DNA of 64,000 bases from Chelatococcus sambhunathii (GTDB lineage Bacteria; Pseudomonadota; Alphaproteobacteria; Rhizobiales; Beijerinckiaceae). The translations under genes and the position numbers were made by a program. How positions within the stretch are numbered: position 1 is the first letter of the stretch; every line of letters begins with the position of its first letter. Shown in pieces: positions 1 through 11,477 of the stretch. A model generated the notes under the pieces. It had not been told where the DNA came from. It was given only the letters and a program-made list of their open reading frames with translations, and did not search any database. The DNA lies in contig NZ_LIOL01000002.1 of the NCBI RefSeq assembly GCF_001418005.1, forward strand, positions 428,990 through 492,989, read 5' to 3'.

Positions 1-908
1 CTGAGCCGCTCTTCCGAGCCACGGATCTGCATGCGCACACCCGGGCGGAAGGCAGTGGCCAGCGTGATCTCGCCGTCGACTGCGTCCGGCCCGATTGCCT
101 CGGCCGCGTTCTTCACGAGGTTGAGCAACACCTGGATGAGCTGGTCGCGATTGCCGTAGAGCGGTGGCAGCGACGGGTCGTATTCCTCGACGAAGCGGAT
201 ATGGCGCGCGAAGCCCGAGACCGCCAGCCGCTTCACGTGGTCGAGCACGTCGTGGATGTTGACGGGGCCACGCTCTATCGGCCGCTCCTCGCCGAAGACC
301 TCCATGCGCTCGACGAGCTTCACGATGCGGTCGCTCTCGTCACAGATGAGGCGCGTGAGCAGGCGGTCATTCTCGTTGGCCGTCGCTTCGAGCAGCTGTG
401 CCGCGCCGCGGATGCCGGAGAGCGGGTTCTTGATCTCGTGCGCCAGCATGGAGCCGAGCGCGGTGATGGACCGGGCCGCGCCGCGATGGGTCAGCTGCCT
501 GTCCATTTTTTCGGCAATTGTCCGTTCTTGCAGCATCAGGACGACGCGGCCACGCGGCTCGGCGAGGGGCGTTGCGAAAACGTCGACGATGCGCGAGCCG
601 CCGAGACGCGGCGAACCGATGTCGACCCGGTATTCGCTGACGCTGGCCCCGCGCTGGCGCACCTCCTCGACGAGTGCGATGACCGGCGAACCGAACGGCA
701 GAAGCTCGCTGAGGCGCTGCCGGCGCAGGAGGTTGAGCCCCGTCTCGAAGAAGCTCTCGGCGGCGATGTTGGCCTGGGTGATGAGCCCCTCGGCATCGAC
801 CGTGATGACGGGAAGCGGCAGGACATTGACGATGGCATCGCCGTCCTGTTCGAAACCTCTGTTCATGAGCGGCAACTCTTCGCTCGCGACGATCTCCTGC
901 GCGTTCAT
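1..908 (-). CDS. ntrB: Nitrogen regulation sensor histidine kinase NtrB (3' end outside window)
   Basis: Cytoplasmic two-component sensor that phosphorylates or dephosphorylates NtrC according to nitrogen status signalled by PII. About 302 residues are visible. The N-terminal part is PAS-like (about residues 25-135). The dimerisation/phosphoacceptor box reads [15 protein letters not shown] near residue 170, with the phosphorylated His in HEIKNP. The N box, [12 protein letters not shown], lies near residue 265. The rest of the ATPase domain runs off the left edge. The ATG at 908 overlaps the dusB stop as ATGA, so the two are translationally coupled, the classical nifR3-ntrB arrangement. An NtrC gene would be expected next, outside the window. 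Identity is firm from the motifs and neighbour. Confidence 0.93.
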   Translation of the reverse strand, partial: MNAQEIVASEELPLMNRGFEQDGDAIVNVLPLPVITVDAEGLITQANIAAESFFETGLNLLRRQRLSELLPFGSPVIALVEEVRQRGASVSEYRVDIGSPRLGGSRIVDVFATPLAEPRGRVVLMLQERTIAEKMDRQLTHRGAARSITALGSMLAHEIKNPLSGIRGAAQLLEATANENDRLLTRLICDESDRIVKLVERMEVFGEERPIERGPVNIHDVLDHVKRLAVSGFARHIRFVEEYDPSLPPLYGNRDQLIQVLLNLVKNAAEAIGPDAVDGEITLATAFRPGVRMQIRGSEERL

Positions 909-1909
909 GCGGCATCCTCGAGCGGCACGTCGGCAAACATGGCGCGCAGCGCCGCGATGACGTGTTGGGGGGTCTCGGAGGTGACGATCCGCGCCCGCTC
1001 GACGCGGGCGAGCTTGCTGCCGAGCGCGATGGCATGTTCGGCATAGGCTGCAAGGTGCTTGCGAGCGTGCCTTAGACCCATCTCGCGGCCGTAGAGTGAA
1101 AGAAGCGTCTCATAATGCTCGATGGCAGCTGCGCCGCGCGTCGCGGCGTCGGGTGCCCCGCCCTGCCGGCCGGCATCCCCGGCGAGATCGCGGGCAATCT
1201 CGCCGACAAGCCAGGGCCGGCCCACGGCGGCGCGGCCGATCATGACCACATCGGCGCCCGACAGCCGCAAGGCCTCGCGGGCGTCTGCCGAGTCAGCGAT
1301 GTCGCCGTTGACGACGAGGGGCAAGGAGGTGGCAGCGCGCACAGCCGCGACCGCCGCCCAGTCGGCGCTGCCCTTGTAGAACTGCTGGCGTGTGCGCCCG
1401 TGTACGGTGACGAGGCGCACGCCGGCCGCTTCGGCGCGGCGGGCGAGCTCCGGCGCATTGCGGCTCGCGTCATCCCAACCGAGCCGCATCTTCAGGGTGA
1501 CCGGCACGCGAACGGCGGCGACGACGGCCTCCACCAGCCGTGTGGCATGGTCGAGATCCCGCATCAGCGCCGAGCCGGCCCAGCCGCCCGTCACCTTCTT
1601 CGCCGGGCAACCCATGTTGATGTCGATGATGTCGGCGCCCGCCTCCGCCGCGACGCGGGCCCCCTCCGCCATCCAGTGCGGATCGCAGCCGGCGACCTGC
1701 ACGACGTGCGGCGAGACGCCCTCGCCTTCCGCCCGCATGCGCGCTTCCTCGTCGCCGCGCGCCAGTTCCTGCGAGGCCACCATCTCGGACACGACGAGGG
1801 AGGCGCCGAAACGGCGCGCCAGCCGGCGCAGTCCGACGTCCGTCACGCCCGACATGGGCGCGAGGAAAGCACGTCCGTCGATTGCGACAGAGCCGATCGC
1901 TAAAGTCAT
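905..1909 (-). CDS. dusB: tRNA-dihydrouridine synthase B (NifR3 family)
   Basis: FMN-dependent enzyme that reduces uridine to dihydrouridine in the D-loop of tRNAs. It has 334 residues, normal for the family. It opens with the TIM-barrel FMN-binding segment [16 protein letters not shown]. The family signature [11 protein letters not shown], containing the catalytic Cys, lies near residue 100. The later barrel motifs VNGDI and [12 protein letters not shown] are also present. It is the first gene of the dusB-ntrB operon and is divergent from ispDF. Dyads resembling NtrC sites lie just upstream (1938-1965), in keeping with known NtrC autoregulation of nifR3-ntrBC operons in rhizobia. The start is the ATG before the conserved barrel; a near-consensus -10 (1924-1929) would leave only a very short leader. 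Confidence 0.95.
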   Translation of the reverse strand: MTLAIGSVAIDGRAFLAPMSGVTDVGLRRLARRFGASLVVSEMVASQELARGDEEARMRAEGEGVSPHVVQVAGCDPHWMAEGARVAAEAGADIIDINMGCPAKKVTGGWAGSALMRDLDHATRLVEAVVAAVRVPVTLKMRLGWDDASRNAPELARRAEAAGVRLVTVHGRTRQQFYKGSADWAAVAAVRAATSLPLVVNGDIADSADAREALRLSGADVVMIGRAAVGRPWLVGEIARDLAGDAGRQGGAPDAATRGAAAIEHYETLLSLYGREMGLRHARKHLAAYAEHAIALGSKLARVERARIVTSETPQHVIAALRAMFADVPLEDAA

Positions 1910-1923
1910 CTGCCCATTTCTTG

Positions 1924-1965
1924 ATCATACACAGCGTTGCATCAAAATTGCGCAAAATCTTGCGC
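1924..1965 (-). promoter_or_regulatory. Putative dusB-ntrB promoter with NtrC-like operator dyads
   Basis: On the minus strand there is a -10-like TATGAT (1924-1929). Just upstream is TGCGCAATTTTGATGCA (1938-1954), which matches 14 of 17 positions of a classical enteric NtrC site (TGCACTATTTTGGTGCA, from memory). It overlaps a perfect dyad, GCGCAA-N4-TTGCGC (1950-1965). The dyads sit where a -35 element would be, so repression by NtrC is the simplest reading. I see no convincing sigma-70 -35 and no sigma-54 -24/-12 element. The dyads are seen directly; the factor is inferred. Confidence 0.4.
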
Positions 1966-2091
1966 TGCACAATAGGCTCGTTCGCCGCAGCCCGGTGCAT
2001 TTGCGCTGAGCGCCCCGCCGCCTTATCAGAACGGCCGGGACTCGTCTCGCCCCAACCGGGGTGGACGGTGGAAGAGGTCGAGAGCCGTTCG

Positions 2092-3303
2092 ATGCCGCTC
2101 GTTGCAGCCATCATCGTCGCCGCCGGTCGCGGCACACGGGCGCGCCCGCACGCGCTACCCAAGCAGTACCGGCTCCTGGCCGGGCGGCCGCTGGTCGCTC
2201 ACAGCCTCGCGGCGATGCTGCGTCATCCGGCCATCGCCAAGGTCCTGTGCGTCATCCATCCCGACGACCAAGCCATCTACAACCAGATCGCACGCGGTCT
2301 CGAACACGAGGGCAAGCTGCTGCCGGCCGGCTTCGGCGGCGCGACCCGGCAGGCCTCGGTCCACGCAGGCCTCGAGGCACTTGCCGGGCAGATGGGGCGC
2401 GCGCCGGACATCATCCTTGTGCATGACGCGGCGCGCCCGTTCCTCTCGCCGCAGCTCATCGACCGGGCGATCGCGGCCGCCGAGCTCTACGGCGCGGCTG
2501 TGCCCGGTCTCGCAGTGACGGATACGGTCAAGGTCGTCGGCGCCGATGGCTGCGTGGCCGAGACGCCAGACAGGGCCATGCTGCGCACGGTGCAGACGCC
2601 GCAGGCCTTCGCTTTCCCCGCACTTCTCGCCGCCCATCGCGCGGCCGCCGAGCGAGGCATCGACGGCTTCACCGACGACGGCGCCATCGCCGAATGGGCG
2701 GGCGGCACCGTCCACATCTTTCCCGGAGAGGCGCGGAACGTGAAACTGACGACCGGCGAGGACTTCGTTGAGGCGGAACGGCGCCTGTCGGCACAGCGCG
2801 ACATGACGGTGCGCTTCGGCATCGGCTATGACGTGCACACCTTCGGCGAGGGCGATCACATCATGATCGGCGGCATCGCCATCGCGCACGAGCGCGGCAT
2901 CGTCGCCCATTCGGATGGCGACGTGGTGCTGCATGCCCTAACCGATGCTTTGCTCGGCGCCATCGCGGAGGGCGACATCGGCACCCATTTCCCCCCGTCC
3001 GACCCGCAGTGGAAGGGCGCATCCTCCGACCTCTTCCTGCGCGATGCCGGCGAGCGCGTGCGCCGGCGCGGCGGCATCATCGACAATGTCGACGTCATCG
3101 TCGTCTGCGAGCGGCCCCGCATCGGGCCGCATCGCGAGGCCATTCGCGCACGGATCGCCGAGATCCTCGGCATCGGCACGGGGCAGGTTTCCGTCAAGGC
3201 GACGACCTCGGAAGGGCTCGGCTTCACCGGCCGGCGCGAGGGCATCGCCGCCCAGGCGAGCGCCACAGTGCGCCTGCCGGCATCCTCGGAGGGACAGGCA
3301 TGA
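2092..3303 (+). CDS. ispDF: Bifunctional IspD/IspF of the MEP isoprenoid pathway
   Basis: Fused enzyme of 403 residues carrying steps 3 and 5 of the methylerythritol phosphate pathway. The IspD half (about 1-230) is a cytidylyltransferase with the N-terminal nucleotide-binding motif [15 protein letters not shown] and the later HDAARPF motif. The IspF half (from about 238) starts at [14 protein letters not shown], with the metal-binding Asp-x-His of GYDVH and the motifs [11 protein letters not shown] and [10 protein letters not shown]. This fusion is typical of alphaproteobacteria. The open frame extends 70 codons upstream, but the ATG at 2092 gives the family N-terminus. The stop overlaps the next gene as ATGA. 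Confidence 0.95.
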   Translation: MPLVAAIIVAAGRGTRARPHALPKQYRLLAGRPLVAHSLAAMLRHPAIAKVLCVIHPDDQAIYNQIARGLEHEGKLLPAGFGGATRQASVHAGLEALAGQMGRAPDIILVHDAARPFLSPQLIDRAIAAAELYGAAVPGLAVTDTVKVVGADGCVAETPDRAMLRTVQTPQAFAFPALLAAHRAAAERGIDGFTDDGAIAEWAGGTVHIFPGEARNVKLTTGEDFVEAERRLSAQRDMTVRFGIGYDVHTFGEGDHIMIGGIAIAHERGIVAHSDGDVVLHALTDALLGAIAEGDIGTHFPPSDPQWKGASSDLFLRDAGERVRRRGGIIDNVDVIVVCERPRIGPHREAIRARIAEILGIGTGQVSVKATTSEGLGFTGRREGIAAQASATVRLPASSEGQA

Positions 3304-3797
3304 TCGACGGTGCCATTCTCGCCCAGGCGGAGGCCCTGCTCGCGGCCTGCCGCCAGCGCGGCCTGAAGATCGCCACGGCCGAATCCTGCACCGGCGGGCT
3401 CGTCGCCGGCGCGCTCACAGCCATCGCCGGATCGTCCGACGTCGTCGAGCGCGGCTTCGTCACCTATTCCAACGAGGCGAAGGTCGAAGCCATCGGCGTC
3501 GATGCGGATCTGATCGGCGAACACGGTGCTGTCAGCGAGCCGGTGGCGCGGGCCATGGCCACGGGCGCCCTCGCCCGTTCGCGGGCCGATCTCGCCGTTG
3601 CCGTCACCGGTATCGCGGGCCCCGGCGGAGGCAGCGCGGCAAAGCCGGTCGGCCTCGTTCATTTCGCCGTGGCCATGCGTACCGGCAAGGTCCTCCATCG
3701 GGAGGAGCGTTTGGGCGACATCGGCCGCTCCGAGGTGCGGCGATTGTCGGTGGCGGTAGCCCTCACGATGCTCGAAGAGGCCTGTGCCGGGGCTTGA
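3300..3797 (+). CDS. pncC: Nicotinamide-nucleotide amidase PncC (CinA C-terminal domain)
   Basis: Deamidates nicotinamide mononucleotide to nicotinate mononucleotide, recycling the NMN by-product of DNA ligase and other NAD users. It has 165 residues, consisting of the CinA C-terminal domain alone without the N-terminal MoeA-like half. The signature [19 protein letters not shown] near residue 22 holds the catalytic Ser/Thr region. FVTYSNEAK and [11 protein letters not shown] follow, as in the family. It is coupled to ispDF through an ATGA overlap at 3300-3303. Genomes often annotate it as CinA family protein. Confidence 0.92.
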   Translation: MIDGAILAQAEALLAACRQRGLKIATAESCTGGLVAGALTAIAGSSDVVERGFVTYSNEAKVEAIGVDADLIGEHGAVSEPVARAMATGALARSRADLAVAVTGIAGPGGGSAAKPVGLVHFAVAMRTGKVLHREERLGDIGRSEVRRLSVAVALTMLEEACAGA

Positions 3798-3804
3798 CCT
3801 GGCT

Positions 3805-4281
3805 TCAGGCCCGGGCAGCCACGCTTCCGCCTCGGCCGTAGACCTCCCGGGCCCGCTCCTCGAACGCTTCCGCGAACTTGTGGAAGGCGCGCTCGAAGAC
3901 CGCGCCCATGACGAGGCCGAGCGCCATGCTCTTGAACTCGTAGGAAATGAAGAAATCCACCTCACAGCCACCATTATCAAGGTGAAGGAAGGCCCAACGG
4001 TTCTCGAGATGACGGAAGGGCCCATCAACATATTCAACCAGGATGCGCATGCGCGGCCTGTCGAGAGTGACGCGGCTCGTGAAGGTCTCGCGGATAGCCT
4101 TGTAGCCGACTGTCATGTCGGCGACGAGGGTCTCCACCCCCTCGCCGCTGGCGGCGCGCCGGCGCACGCGCAGTGCCTCGCACAGCGGCAGGAATGCGGG
4201 ATAGCGTTCCACATCCGCCACGAGGTCGAACATCTGCGCCGGCGTGTGCGGCACGCGACGCTTGTTGCGAAACGACGGCAT
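3805..4281 (-). CDS. Coq10/RatA-like START-domain (SRPBCC) ubiquinone-binding protein
   Basis: A 158-residue single-domain protein of the Coq10/RatA family. It opens MPSFRNKRRVPHTPAQMFDLV and continues with DVERYPAFLPLCEALRV, the typical start of this fold. The C-terminal helix ALGLVMGAVFERAFHKFAEAF closes the hydrophobic cavity. Mitochondrial Coq10 binds coenzyme Q and supports respiration; the E. coli homologue RatA was described as a ribosome-association toxin. In alphaproteobacteria the respiratory role is more likely, but that is inference. It lies 8 bp downstream of lipA on the same strand, so it is probably the last gene of that unit. It meets pncC tail to tail with 7 bp between. Confidence 0.88.
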   Translation of the reverse strand: MPSFRNKRRVPHTPAQMFDLVADVERYPAFLPLCEALRVRRRAASGEGVETLVADMTVGYKAIRETFTSRVTLDRPRMRILVEYVDGPFRHLENRWAFLHLDNGGCEVDFFISYEFKSMALGLVMGAVFERAFHKFAEAFEERAREVYGRGGSVAARA

Positions 4282-4289
4282 GATGCCCG

Positions 4290-5249
4290 TCAGGCGCCCA
4301 GCCTGGCCGCGCGTGCCGCCTTCAGCCGCTCGAAATCCTCGCCGGCATGGTGCGAGGAGCGCGTCAGCGGGCTCGACGACACCATGAGGAAGCCCTTGGC
4401 ATAGGCCGTCGTCTCATAGGCCTTGAACTCGTCCGGCGTGACGAAGCGGACGATGGGATGGTGCTTCTTCGTCGGCTGCAGGTACTGGCCGACGGTGAGG
4501 AAGTCGACGTCGGCCGCCCTCAGGTCGTCCATGAGCTGCAGCACCTCGTTCCGCTCCTCGCCAAGGCCGACCATGATGCCGGACTTCGTGAAGATGGTCG
4601 GGTCGAGCTCCTTCACGCGCTGAAGGAGGCGCACCGAGTGGAAATAGCGTGCCCCCGGCCGTACCTTGAGGTACTTCGACGGTACCGTCTCGAGATTGTG
4701 GTTGAACACGTCCGGCCGCGCCTTCACCACGACCTCGAGCGCGCCTTCCTTGCGCAGGAAGTCCGGCGTCAGCACCTCGATGGTCGTCTTCGGCGAGCGG
4801 GCGCGGATGGCGGCGATGACCTCGGCGAAATGCTGCGCGCCGCCGTCGGCGAGATCGTCACGGTCGACCGAGGTGATGACGACGTGGCTGAGGCCGAGCT
4901 TCTCGACGGCCTTGGCGACGCCCTCCGGCTCGTCCCTGTCGAGCGGCTGGGGCATGCCGGTCTTGACATTGCAGAAGGCGCAGGCGCGCGTGCACGTATC
5001 CCCCATGATCATGAAGGTCGCGTGCTTCTTCTCCCAGCACTCGCCGATATTGGGGCAGCCAGCCTCCTCGCAGACCGTCACGAGCTTGTTCTCGCGCACG
5101 ATGCGATTGGTCTCGGCCCACTTGGGCGAACCCGGTGCCTTCACGCGGATCCAGTCCGGCTTGCGCATCACGGGCTGGTCCGGCCGATGGGCCTTTTCGG
5201 GGTGGCGCGGGCGTGGGTCGCGATTGAGCAGGTCGAGAACGACAGCCAT
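4290..5249 (-). CDS. lipA: Lipoyl synthase
   Basis: Radical SAM enzyme that inserts two sulfurs into octanoyl groups on the E2 and other lipoyl domains. It has 319 residues. The auxiliary cluster is bound by the N-terminal [13 protein letters not shown] cysteines near residue 60. The radical SAM cluster is bound by CTRACAFC, a CxxxCxxC motif near residue 85. The C-terminal RSSHHAGE carries the family Ser. The frame is open further upstream, but the ATG at 5249 gives the usual N-terminus and is preceded by GGAG at good spacing. It lies downstream of the pyruvate dehydrogenase genes, whose E2 and E1-beta proteins it modifies. A Coq10-like gene follows 8 bp later. Confidence 0.96.
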   Translation of the reverse strand: MAVVLDLLNRDPRPRHPEKAHRPDQPVMRKPDWIRVKAPGSPKWAETNRIVRENKLVTVCEEAGCPNIGECWEKKHATFMIMGDTCTRACAFCNVKTGMPQPLDRDEPEGVAKAVEKLGLSHVVITSVDRDDLADGGAQHFAEVIAAIRARSPKTTIEVLTPDFLRKEGALEVVVKARPDVFNHNLETVPSKYLKVRPGARYFHSVRLLQRVKELDPTIFTKSGIMVGLGEERNEVLQLMDDLRAADVDFLTVGQYLQPTKKHHPIVRFVTPDEFKAYETTAYAKGFLMVSSSPLTRSSHHAGEDFERLKAARAARLGA

Positions 5250-5439
5250 CAGACATCTCCGCGGGGTCGCCCCTCGCGGACGACCTCTCTTGGTTATGTA
5301 TTTGCAGGCCGTCTCGCAAGTAGGCAAGCCAGTTCGGGCGCGGCAAAGCGCCCTTCATCAAGGCACGGCTCCGCGCGCAGAATGTGCAATATCCTCCTCG
5401 CGCAGAACCTCAGGCGTTTTATGCGCGTGAAATCGCACG

Positions 5440-5721
5440 CTACCATCGCCGCCTGATCAGGCTGAGCAGGAACAGAAGCACAACGGCGCCGATCGTTGCC
5501 ACGACGAGGCTGACCAACAGACTTCTGCCTGCCGGCATCAGGCCGAGCGCGCCGAGGATCGACGGCCCGATCAGGGCGCCGATGAGGCCGACGATGAGAT
5601 TGGTGAGGAGACCGTGGTTGCGGTTCATCACCTTCTCGGCGATGAAGCCCGCCAGAATACCGATAAGAATGAGCCAGAGAAGATTGATGCCTTGAACTCC
5701 GAGAATACCGACCCCTTGCAT
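5440..5721 (-). CDS. GlsB/YeaQ/YmgE-type small membrane stress protein
   Basis: A 93-residue very hydrophobic protein with three predicted membrane helices. It contains the family pattern LIGILAGFIAEKVMNRNHG followed by LIVGLIGALIGPSILGALGL. The basic end SLIRRRW is expected on the cytoplasmic side. The family (transglycosylase-associated protein) is stress-induced in many bacteria, but its biochemical role is unknown. The ATG at 5721 removes a non-family N-terminal extension of 33 residues. It sits alone between lpdA and lipA on the same strand; I could not find a convincing general stress (EcfG) promoter in front. Confidence 0.88.
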   Translation of the reverse strand: MQGVGILGVQGINLLWLILIGILAGFIAEKVMNRNHGLLTNLIVGLIGALIGPSILGALGLMPAGRSLLVSLVVATIGAVVLLFLLSLIRRRW

Positions 5722-5808
5722 GAATGCCCCCTTGCAATCGAGAAAAAGAGCGCAACCAAGGATCGCTCCTCTTCGCCTCGACAGCAAGGAGTCGGTACAA
5801 GTTCTGTA

Positions 5809-5831
5809 CGCGCCGCTCATCGTGCGGCGCG
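5809..5831 (-). terminator. Possible stem-loop downstream of lpdA
   Basis: An 8-bp GC stem (CGCGCCGC / GCGGCGCG) with a 7-nt loop lies just after the lpdA stop on the minus strand. There is no clear U-run after it, so it may only stabilise the 3' end of the pdh message, or mean nothing. It is reported because it separates lpdA from the GlsB-like gene. Confidence 0.3.
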
Positions 5832-5839
5832 CACGATCC

Positions 5840-7279
5840 TCAGACGTGAATGACGCGTCCGTAGGCGTCGAGCACGGATTCGTGCATCATCTCCGACAAG
5901 GTCGGGTGCGGGAAGACGGCGTGGATGAGCTCCTCCTCCGTCGTCTCCAGGTTCATGGCGATGACGAAGCCCTGGATGAGCTCCGTCACCTCCGCGCCGA
6001 CCATGTGGGCACCGAGGAGGCGTCCGGTCTTCTTGTCGAAGATGGTCTTGACGAGGCCGTCCGGCTCGCCGAGAGCGATGGCCTTGCCGTTGCCGACGAA
6101 GGGGAAGCGGCCGACGCGCACATCGTAGCCCGCCTCTTTGGCCTTCGCCTCCGTGAGGCCGACGGACGCGACCTGCGGGTGGCAATAGGTGCAGCCCGGG
6201 ATCATCGCCTTGTCCATGGCGTGCGTGGGCAGACCCTTGATGGTCTCGACGCAGATGACGCCTTCGTGCTCGGCCTTGTGGGCAAGCATCGGCGGGCCGG
6301 CGACGTCGCCGATGGCGTAGATGCCCGGAACGTTGGTGCGGCCCAGCCCGTCGGTGACGACGCAGCCGCGCTCCGTCTTCACCCCGAGCTTGTCGAGGCC
6401 GAGGTTCTCGATGTTGCCGACGACGCCGACGGCGGAGATGACGCGATCGACCGTGATCGTCTGCTTGGCGCCCTTCTCGTCCTCGATATGGGCGGTGACG
6501 CTGTCGGCCGCCTTGTCGAGCTTCGTCACCTTGGCGCCAGTCAGGATCTTGATGCCCTGCTTCTCGAAGCGCTTGCGCGCGAAGCCGGCGATCTCGGCGT
6601 CCTCGACGGGCAGGATCTGCGGCAGCACCTCCACCACCGTGACCTCGGCGCCCATGGTGCGGTAGAAGGAGGCGAATTCGATGCCGATGGCGCCGGAGCC
6701 GACGACGAGCAGCGACTTCGGCATCTTCTCGGGCACCATGGCCTCGAAATAGGTCCACACCAGCTTCTTGTCCGGGTCGAGGCCGGGCAGCACGCGCGGG
6801 CGCGCGCCGGTGGCGACGATGATGTGCTTGGCCTGATAGGTGCCGGGCGGCTGCGCACCCTTGGGCGCCTCGATGGGCGCGCCCTGGACCGACTTCGTCG
6901 GCGCCTTGACGACGACCTCGCCCGGCTTGGTGATGTTGGCCTCGCCCCAGATGACGTCGACCTTGTTCTTCTTGAGCAGGAATCCGACGCCGGTGTTGAG
7001 CTGGCTGGAAACGCCGCGCGAGCGCTTCACCACCGCCGCCGTATCCACCTTCATCGCGCCCTCGAGCACGAGGCCGTAATCCTTGGCATGGGTGGCGTAG
7101 TGGTAGATCTCGGCCGAGCGCAGCAGCGCCTTGGTGGGGATGCAGCCCCAGTTGAGGCAGATGCCGCCGAGGTGCTCGCGCTCGACCACCGCCGTCTTGA
7201 AGCCGAGCTGCGCCGCGCGGATGGCGGTTACGTAGCCGCCGGGACCGGCGCCGATGATGATGATGTCGTAGCTGGACAT
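5840..7279 (-). CDS. lpdA: Dihydrolipoyl dehydrogenase (E3 of pyruvate dehydrogenase)
   Basis: FAD enzyme that reoxidises dihydrolipoamide with NAD. It has 479 residues. The N-terminal Rossmann motif is IIIGAGPGGYVTAIRAAQLG. The redox disulfide is in GGICLNWGCIPTK near residue 42. A second nucleotide-binding motif, VVGSGAIGIEF, binds NAD. The C-terminal HPTLSEMMHE supplies the catalytic His-Glu pair. It is the last gene of pdhA-pdhB-pdhC-lpdA, with a 54-bp gap to pdhC that contains a GC-rich palindrome. A 20-residue insertion-like stretch around 110-130 (KSVQGAPIEAPKG) is mildly unusual compared with classical E3. Confidence 0.96.
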   Translation of the reverse strand: MSSYDIIIIGAGPGGYVTAIRAAQLGFKTAVVEREHLGGICLNWGCIPTKALLRSAEIYHYATHAKDYGLVLEGAMKVDTAAVVKRSRGVSSQLNTGVGFLLKKNKVDVIWGEANITKPGEVVVKAPTKSVQGAPIEAPKGAQPPGTYQAKHIIVATGARPRVLPGLDPDKKLVWTYFEAMVPEKMPKSLLVVGSGAIGIEFASFYRTMGAEVTVVEVLPQILPVEDAEIAGFARKRFEKQGIKILTGAKVTKLDKAADSVTAHIEDEKGAKQTITVDRVISAVGVVGNIENLGLDKLGVKTERGCVVTDGLGRTNVPGIYAIGDVAGPPMLAHKAEHEGVICVETIKGLPTHAMDKAMIPGCTYCHPQVASVGLTEAKAKEAGYDVRVGRFPFVGNGKAIALGEPDGLVKTIFDKKTGRLLGAHMVGAEVTELIQGFVIAMNLETTEEELIHAVFPHPTLSEMMHESVLDAYGRVIHV

Positions 7280-7285
7280 GTCAGG

Positions 7286-7313
7286 CTCTCTCCTCCCCTC
7301 CCTGCACGGGAGG
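7286..7313. repeat. GC-rich palindromic repeat, single copy, pdhC-lpdA gap
   Basis: CCCCTCCC-TGCAC-GGGAGGGG palindrome in the short gap between pdhC and lpdA. It belongs to the same family as the paired copies at 11868-11979 and 14287-14402, sharing the CCCTCCC...GGGAGGGG core and the trailing GATT/GGTGG. In the RNA it would form a strong hairpin inside the pdh operon, possibly affecting the pdhC/lpdA ratio. Confidence 0.6.
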
Positions 7314-7333
7314 GGATTGGTGGCGCTCGCGGC

Positions 7334-8704
7334 TCAGACCAGCAGCCCCATCGGATTCTCGATGAGCTGCTTGAAGGCGGCGATCAGTTCGGCACCGAGC
7401 GCGCCGTCGACGGCGCGGTGGTCGGTCGACAGCGTCACCGTCATCACCGTGGCGACGGCGGGCGCGTCATTCTTGACGATGACCCGCTTCTCACCCGCGC
7501 CGACGGCGAGGATGGTCGCGTGCGGCGGGTTGATGACGGCCGAGAAGTCCCGGATGCCGAACATGCCGAGGTTCGACACGGCGGTGGAGCCGCCCTGGTA
7601 TTCCTCGGGCTTGAGCTTGCGGGCGCGGGCCCTCGCCGCGTAGTCCTTCATCTCGTTGGAGATGGTGGACAGCGATTTCGTCTCGGCCTTGCGCACCACG
7701 GGCGTGATAAGGCCGCCGGGGATCGAGACCGCAACGCCGACATCCGCCTGCTTGTGGCGCAGCATGGCGTTGTCCGTCCACGAGACGTTGGCGTCCGGCA
7801 CGCGCATCAGCGACAGGGCCAGCGCCTTGATGACGAAGTCGTTGACCGAGACCTTGTAGGCGGGCTTGCCGTCCTCGCCCTTCGGTGCGGCGGCGTTGAT
7901 CTGTTCGCGCAGCGCGAGCAGCGCGTCGAGCTCGCAATCCACCGACAGGTAGAAGTGGGGAATGGTCTGCTTCGATTCCGTCAGGCGGCGCGCAATCGTC
8001 TTGCGCATGGAATCGTGCGGCACCTCCTCGTAGGAGCCGGGCTCGAAAAGCTTCTTGATCTGCTCGTCGCCCATGCCGGCCGGAGCGGGCGCAGGTGCCG
8101 TCTTGGGGGCCGGGGCAGCAGCGGGGACGGCCGCTGCCGCGGGCTTGGCGCCGCCGGCGAGCGCGGATTTCACGTCCCGCTCGACGACGCGCCCGTGCGG
8201 GCCGGAACCGGCGATGGCGGCGATGTCGATCCCCGCCTCCTTCGCGAGGCGCCGCGCGAGCGGCGAGGCGAAAACGCGGTTGCCGTCGGCGACCGGCGCG
8301 GGGCCGGCCTTGGCGGCGGGGGCCGGCGCTTCGGCCCTGGTGGGCTCCACCTTGGGCTCTTCAGCCTTGGGCGCCTCGGCCTTGGCGGGCTCCTTGGCAG
8401 CTTCCTTAGGAGCTTCCTTGGTCGGCGCGCCGCCCGAGGCGGAAACCGCCTTCGGGTCCTCGCCCTCGGCGGCGAGAACGGCGATGACGTCGTTCACCGG
8501 CACGTCGCTGGTGCCCTCGGGCACCACGATCTTCGCCAGCACGCCCTCGTCGACGGCCTCCACCTCCATGGTGGCCTTGTCCGTCTCGATCTCGGCGAGG
8601 ATGTCGCCGGACTTGACGGCATCCCCTTCCTTCTTGAGCCATTTGGCGAGATTGCCCTTCTCCATCGTCGGCGACAGGGCGGGCATCAGGATGTTGATCG
8701 GCAT
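7334..8704 (-). CDS. pdhC: Pyruvate dehydrogenase E2, dihydrolipoyllysine acetyltransferase
   Basis: Core of the pyruvate dehydrogenase complex, moving acetyl groups to CoA. It has 456 residues. One N-terminal lipoyl domain (about 1-78) has the modified Lys in [12 protein letters not shown] long Ala/Pro/Lys/Glu-rich linker follows. The peripheral-subunit binding domain is [19 protein letters not shown]... near residue 145. The catalytic domain ends with the active-site motif [15 protein letters not shown]. It lies between pdhB (15-bp gap) and lpdA on the same strand. The lipoyl domain shares a 58-bp perfect repeat with the one in pdhB. Confidence 0.96.
   Translation of the reverse strand: MPINILMPALSPTMEKGNLAKWLKKEGDAVKSGDILAEIETDKATMEVEAVDEGVLAKIVVPEGTSDVPVNDVIAVLAAEGEDPKAVSASGGAPTKEAPKEAAKEPAKAEAPKAEEPKVEPTRAEAPAPAAKAGPAPVADGNRVFASPLARRLAKEAGIDIAAIAGSGPHGRVVERDVKSALAGGAKPAAAAVPAAAPAPKTAPAPAPAGMGDEQIKKLFEPGSYEEVPHDSMRKTIARRLTESKQTIPHFYLSVDCELDALLALREQINAAAPKGEDGKPAYKVSVNDFVIKALALSLMRVPDANVSWTDNAMLRHKQADVGVAVSIPGGLITPVVRKAETKSLSTISNEMKDYAARARARKLKPEEYQGGSTAVSNLGMFGIRDFSAVINPPHATILAVGAGEKRVIVKNDAPAVATVMTVTLSTDHRAVDGALGAELIAAFKQLIENPMGLLV
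8541..8598. repeat. 58-bp perfect direct repeat, copy in pdhC lipoyl domain
   Basis: Identical base for base to 9957-10014 in pdhB. Both encode the segment around the lipoylated Lys. The flanks are also similar but not identical. Unchanged synonymous positions over 58 bp suggest recent duplication or ongoing gene conversion rather than protein-level conservation alone. Confidence 0.9.
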
Positions 8705-8719
8705 GGGCCCCTCCCCGCG

Positions 8720-10120
<1,401 letters not shown>

Positions 10121-10221
10121 GGGGCGATCTCGGAGCAAAGCATTACGGGCGATCGAAGCGGCGGCTCTACCCCGCCCGGCCGCATCCGCACCGGGCGGAC
10201 ACGGCGACGGGGCGGCCGGCC

Positions 10222-11289
10222 CTACTTCAGGATGTCGGTGTAGAGCTCGGTGACGTCGGGCTCGGGATCGTTCGTGGCGAACTCGGCCGCCTCGTTGACG
10301 ATCTCACGCACCTTGGCGTCGACAGCCTTCAGTTCGTCCTCGCTGAGCTTCCACTGATCGATGAGGCGGCGACGCACCTGCTCGATCGGATCATGCTCCT
10401 CGCGCATGCGCTGCACCTCGTCCTTCGAGCGATACTTCGCCGGATCGGACATGGAGTGGCCGCGGTAGCGGTAGGTCTGCATTTCCAGGATGTAGGGACC
10501 CTTGCCGGACCGGGCCCATTCGATGGCGCGCTCGCCGGCAGCCATGACGGCACGCACGTCCATGCCGTCCACCTGCTCGCCGGGAATGTTGAAGGAGGCG
10601 CCGCGCTTGGAGAAATCGGTCTGCGCGGAGGCGCGAGAGACCGAGGTGCCCATGGCGTAGCGGTTGTTCTCGATGACGAAGACCACCGGCAGCTTCCACA
10701 GCTCGGCCATGTTGAAGCTCTCGTACACCTGGCCCTGGTTGGCGGCGCCGTCGCCGAAATAGGTCAGGCAGACGTTGCCGTTCTTGCGGTAGCGGTTGGC
10801 GAAGGCGATGCCGGTGCCGAGCGAGACCTGGGCGCCGACGATGCCATGCCCACCGTAGAAGTGCTTCTCCTTGGAGAACATGTGCATCGAGCCACCCTTG
10901 CCCTTGGAGTATCCTCCGCGGCGGCCGGTGAGCTCGGCCATGACGCCCTTCGAATCCATGCCGCAGGCCAGCATGTGGCCGTGGTCACGATAGCCGGTGA
11001 TGACCTGGTCGCCTTCCTTCGTGGCCATCTGCATGCCGACGACCACGGCCTCCTGGCCGATGTAGAGGTGGCAGAAGCCGCCGATGAGGCCCATGCCGTA
11101 CATCTGCCCCGCCTTCTCCTCGAAGCGGCGGATCAGCAACATTTCGCGATAGGCGAAGAGATCCTGTTCCTTCGTGAAGCCCGCCGCGCCCTTCTTCGGA
11201 GCCTGCGACTGCGTCTTTCTTGCAGTACGCGATTTTGCGGCAGATGGCGCGGCATCCGAGCGCGATGCCTTACGAGCGGCTACAGCCAT
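10222..11289 (-). CDS. pdhA: Pyruvate dehydrogenase E1 alpha
   Basis: Thiamine-diphosphate subunit that decarboxylates pyruvate. It has 355 residues. The first 35 are basic and Ala-rich (linker-like). The catalytic domain starts near [21 protein letters not shown]. The ThDP/Mg motif is [17 protein letters not shown]...NN near residue 185. The phosphorylation-loop region [10 protein letters not shown] is also present. A GGAGG lies 6 nt before the ATG at 11289; another ATG two codons upstream abuts this GGAGG and is too close to be used, so 11289 is preferred. It is the first pdh gene. The upstream ftsB gene is on the same strand after a 188-bp gap. Confidence 0.96.
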   Translation of the reverse strand: MAVAARKASRSDAAPSAAKSRTARKTQSQAPKKGAAGFTKEQDLFAYREMLLIRRFEEKAGQMYGMGLIGGFCHLYIGQEAVVVGMQMATKEGDQVITGYRDHGHMLACGMDSKGVMAELTGRRGGYSKGKGGSMHMFSKEKHFYGGHGIVGAQVSLGTGIAFANRYRKNGNVCLTYFGDGAANQGQVYESFNMAELWKLPVVFVIENNRYAMGTSVSRASAQTDFSKRGASFNIPGEQVDGMDVRAVMAAGERAIEWARSGKGPYILEMQTYRYRGHSMSDPAKYRSKDEVQRMREEHDPIEQVRRRLIDQWKLSEDELKAVDAKVREIVNEAAEFATNDPEPDVTELYTDILK

Positions 11290-11477
11290 GAACATCCTCC
11301 CAACGGGGTTGTTGAGCGGTGTTGTAGCGCAGCCGCGCGCCGAAGGCGAGCCCCATCGGCACAGGATAAATGGATACGTTTGAAACTAACCGGCTGATAT
11401 CAGTGTCGTTTTTTCAGTTAACCCGACTCCGGTTAAGCAACCTCGACTACCCGCCGTAGCGACTTTTCCGCACGCCT

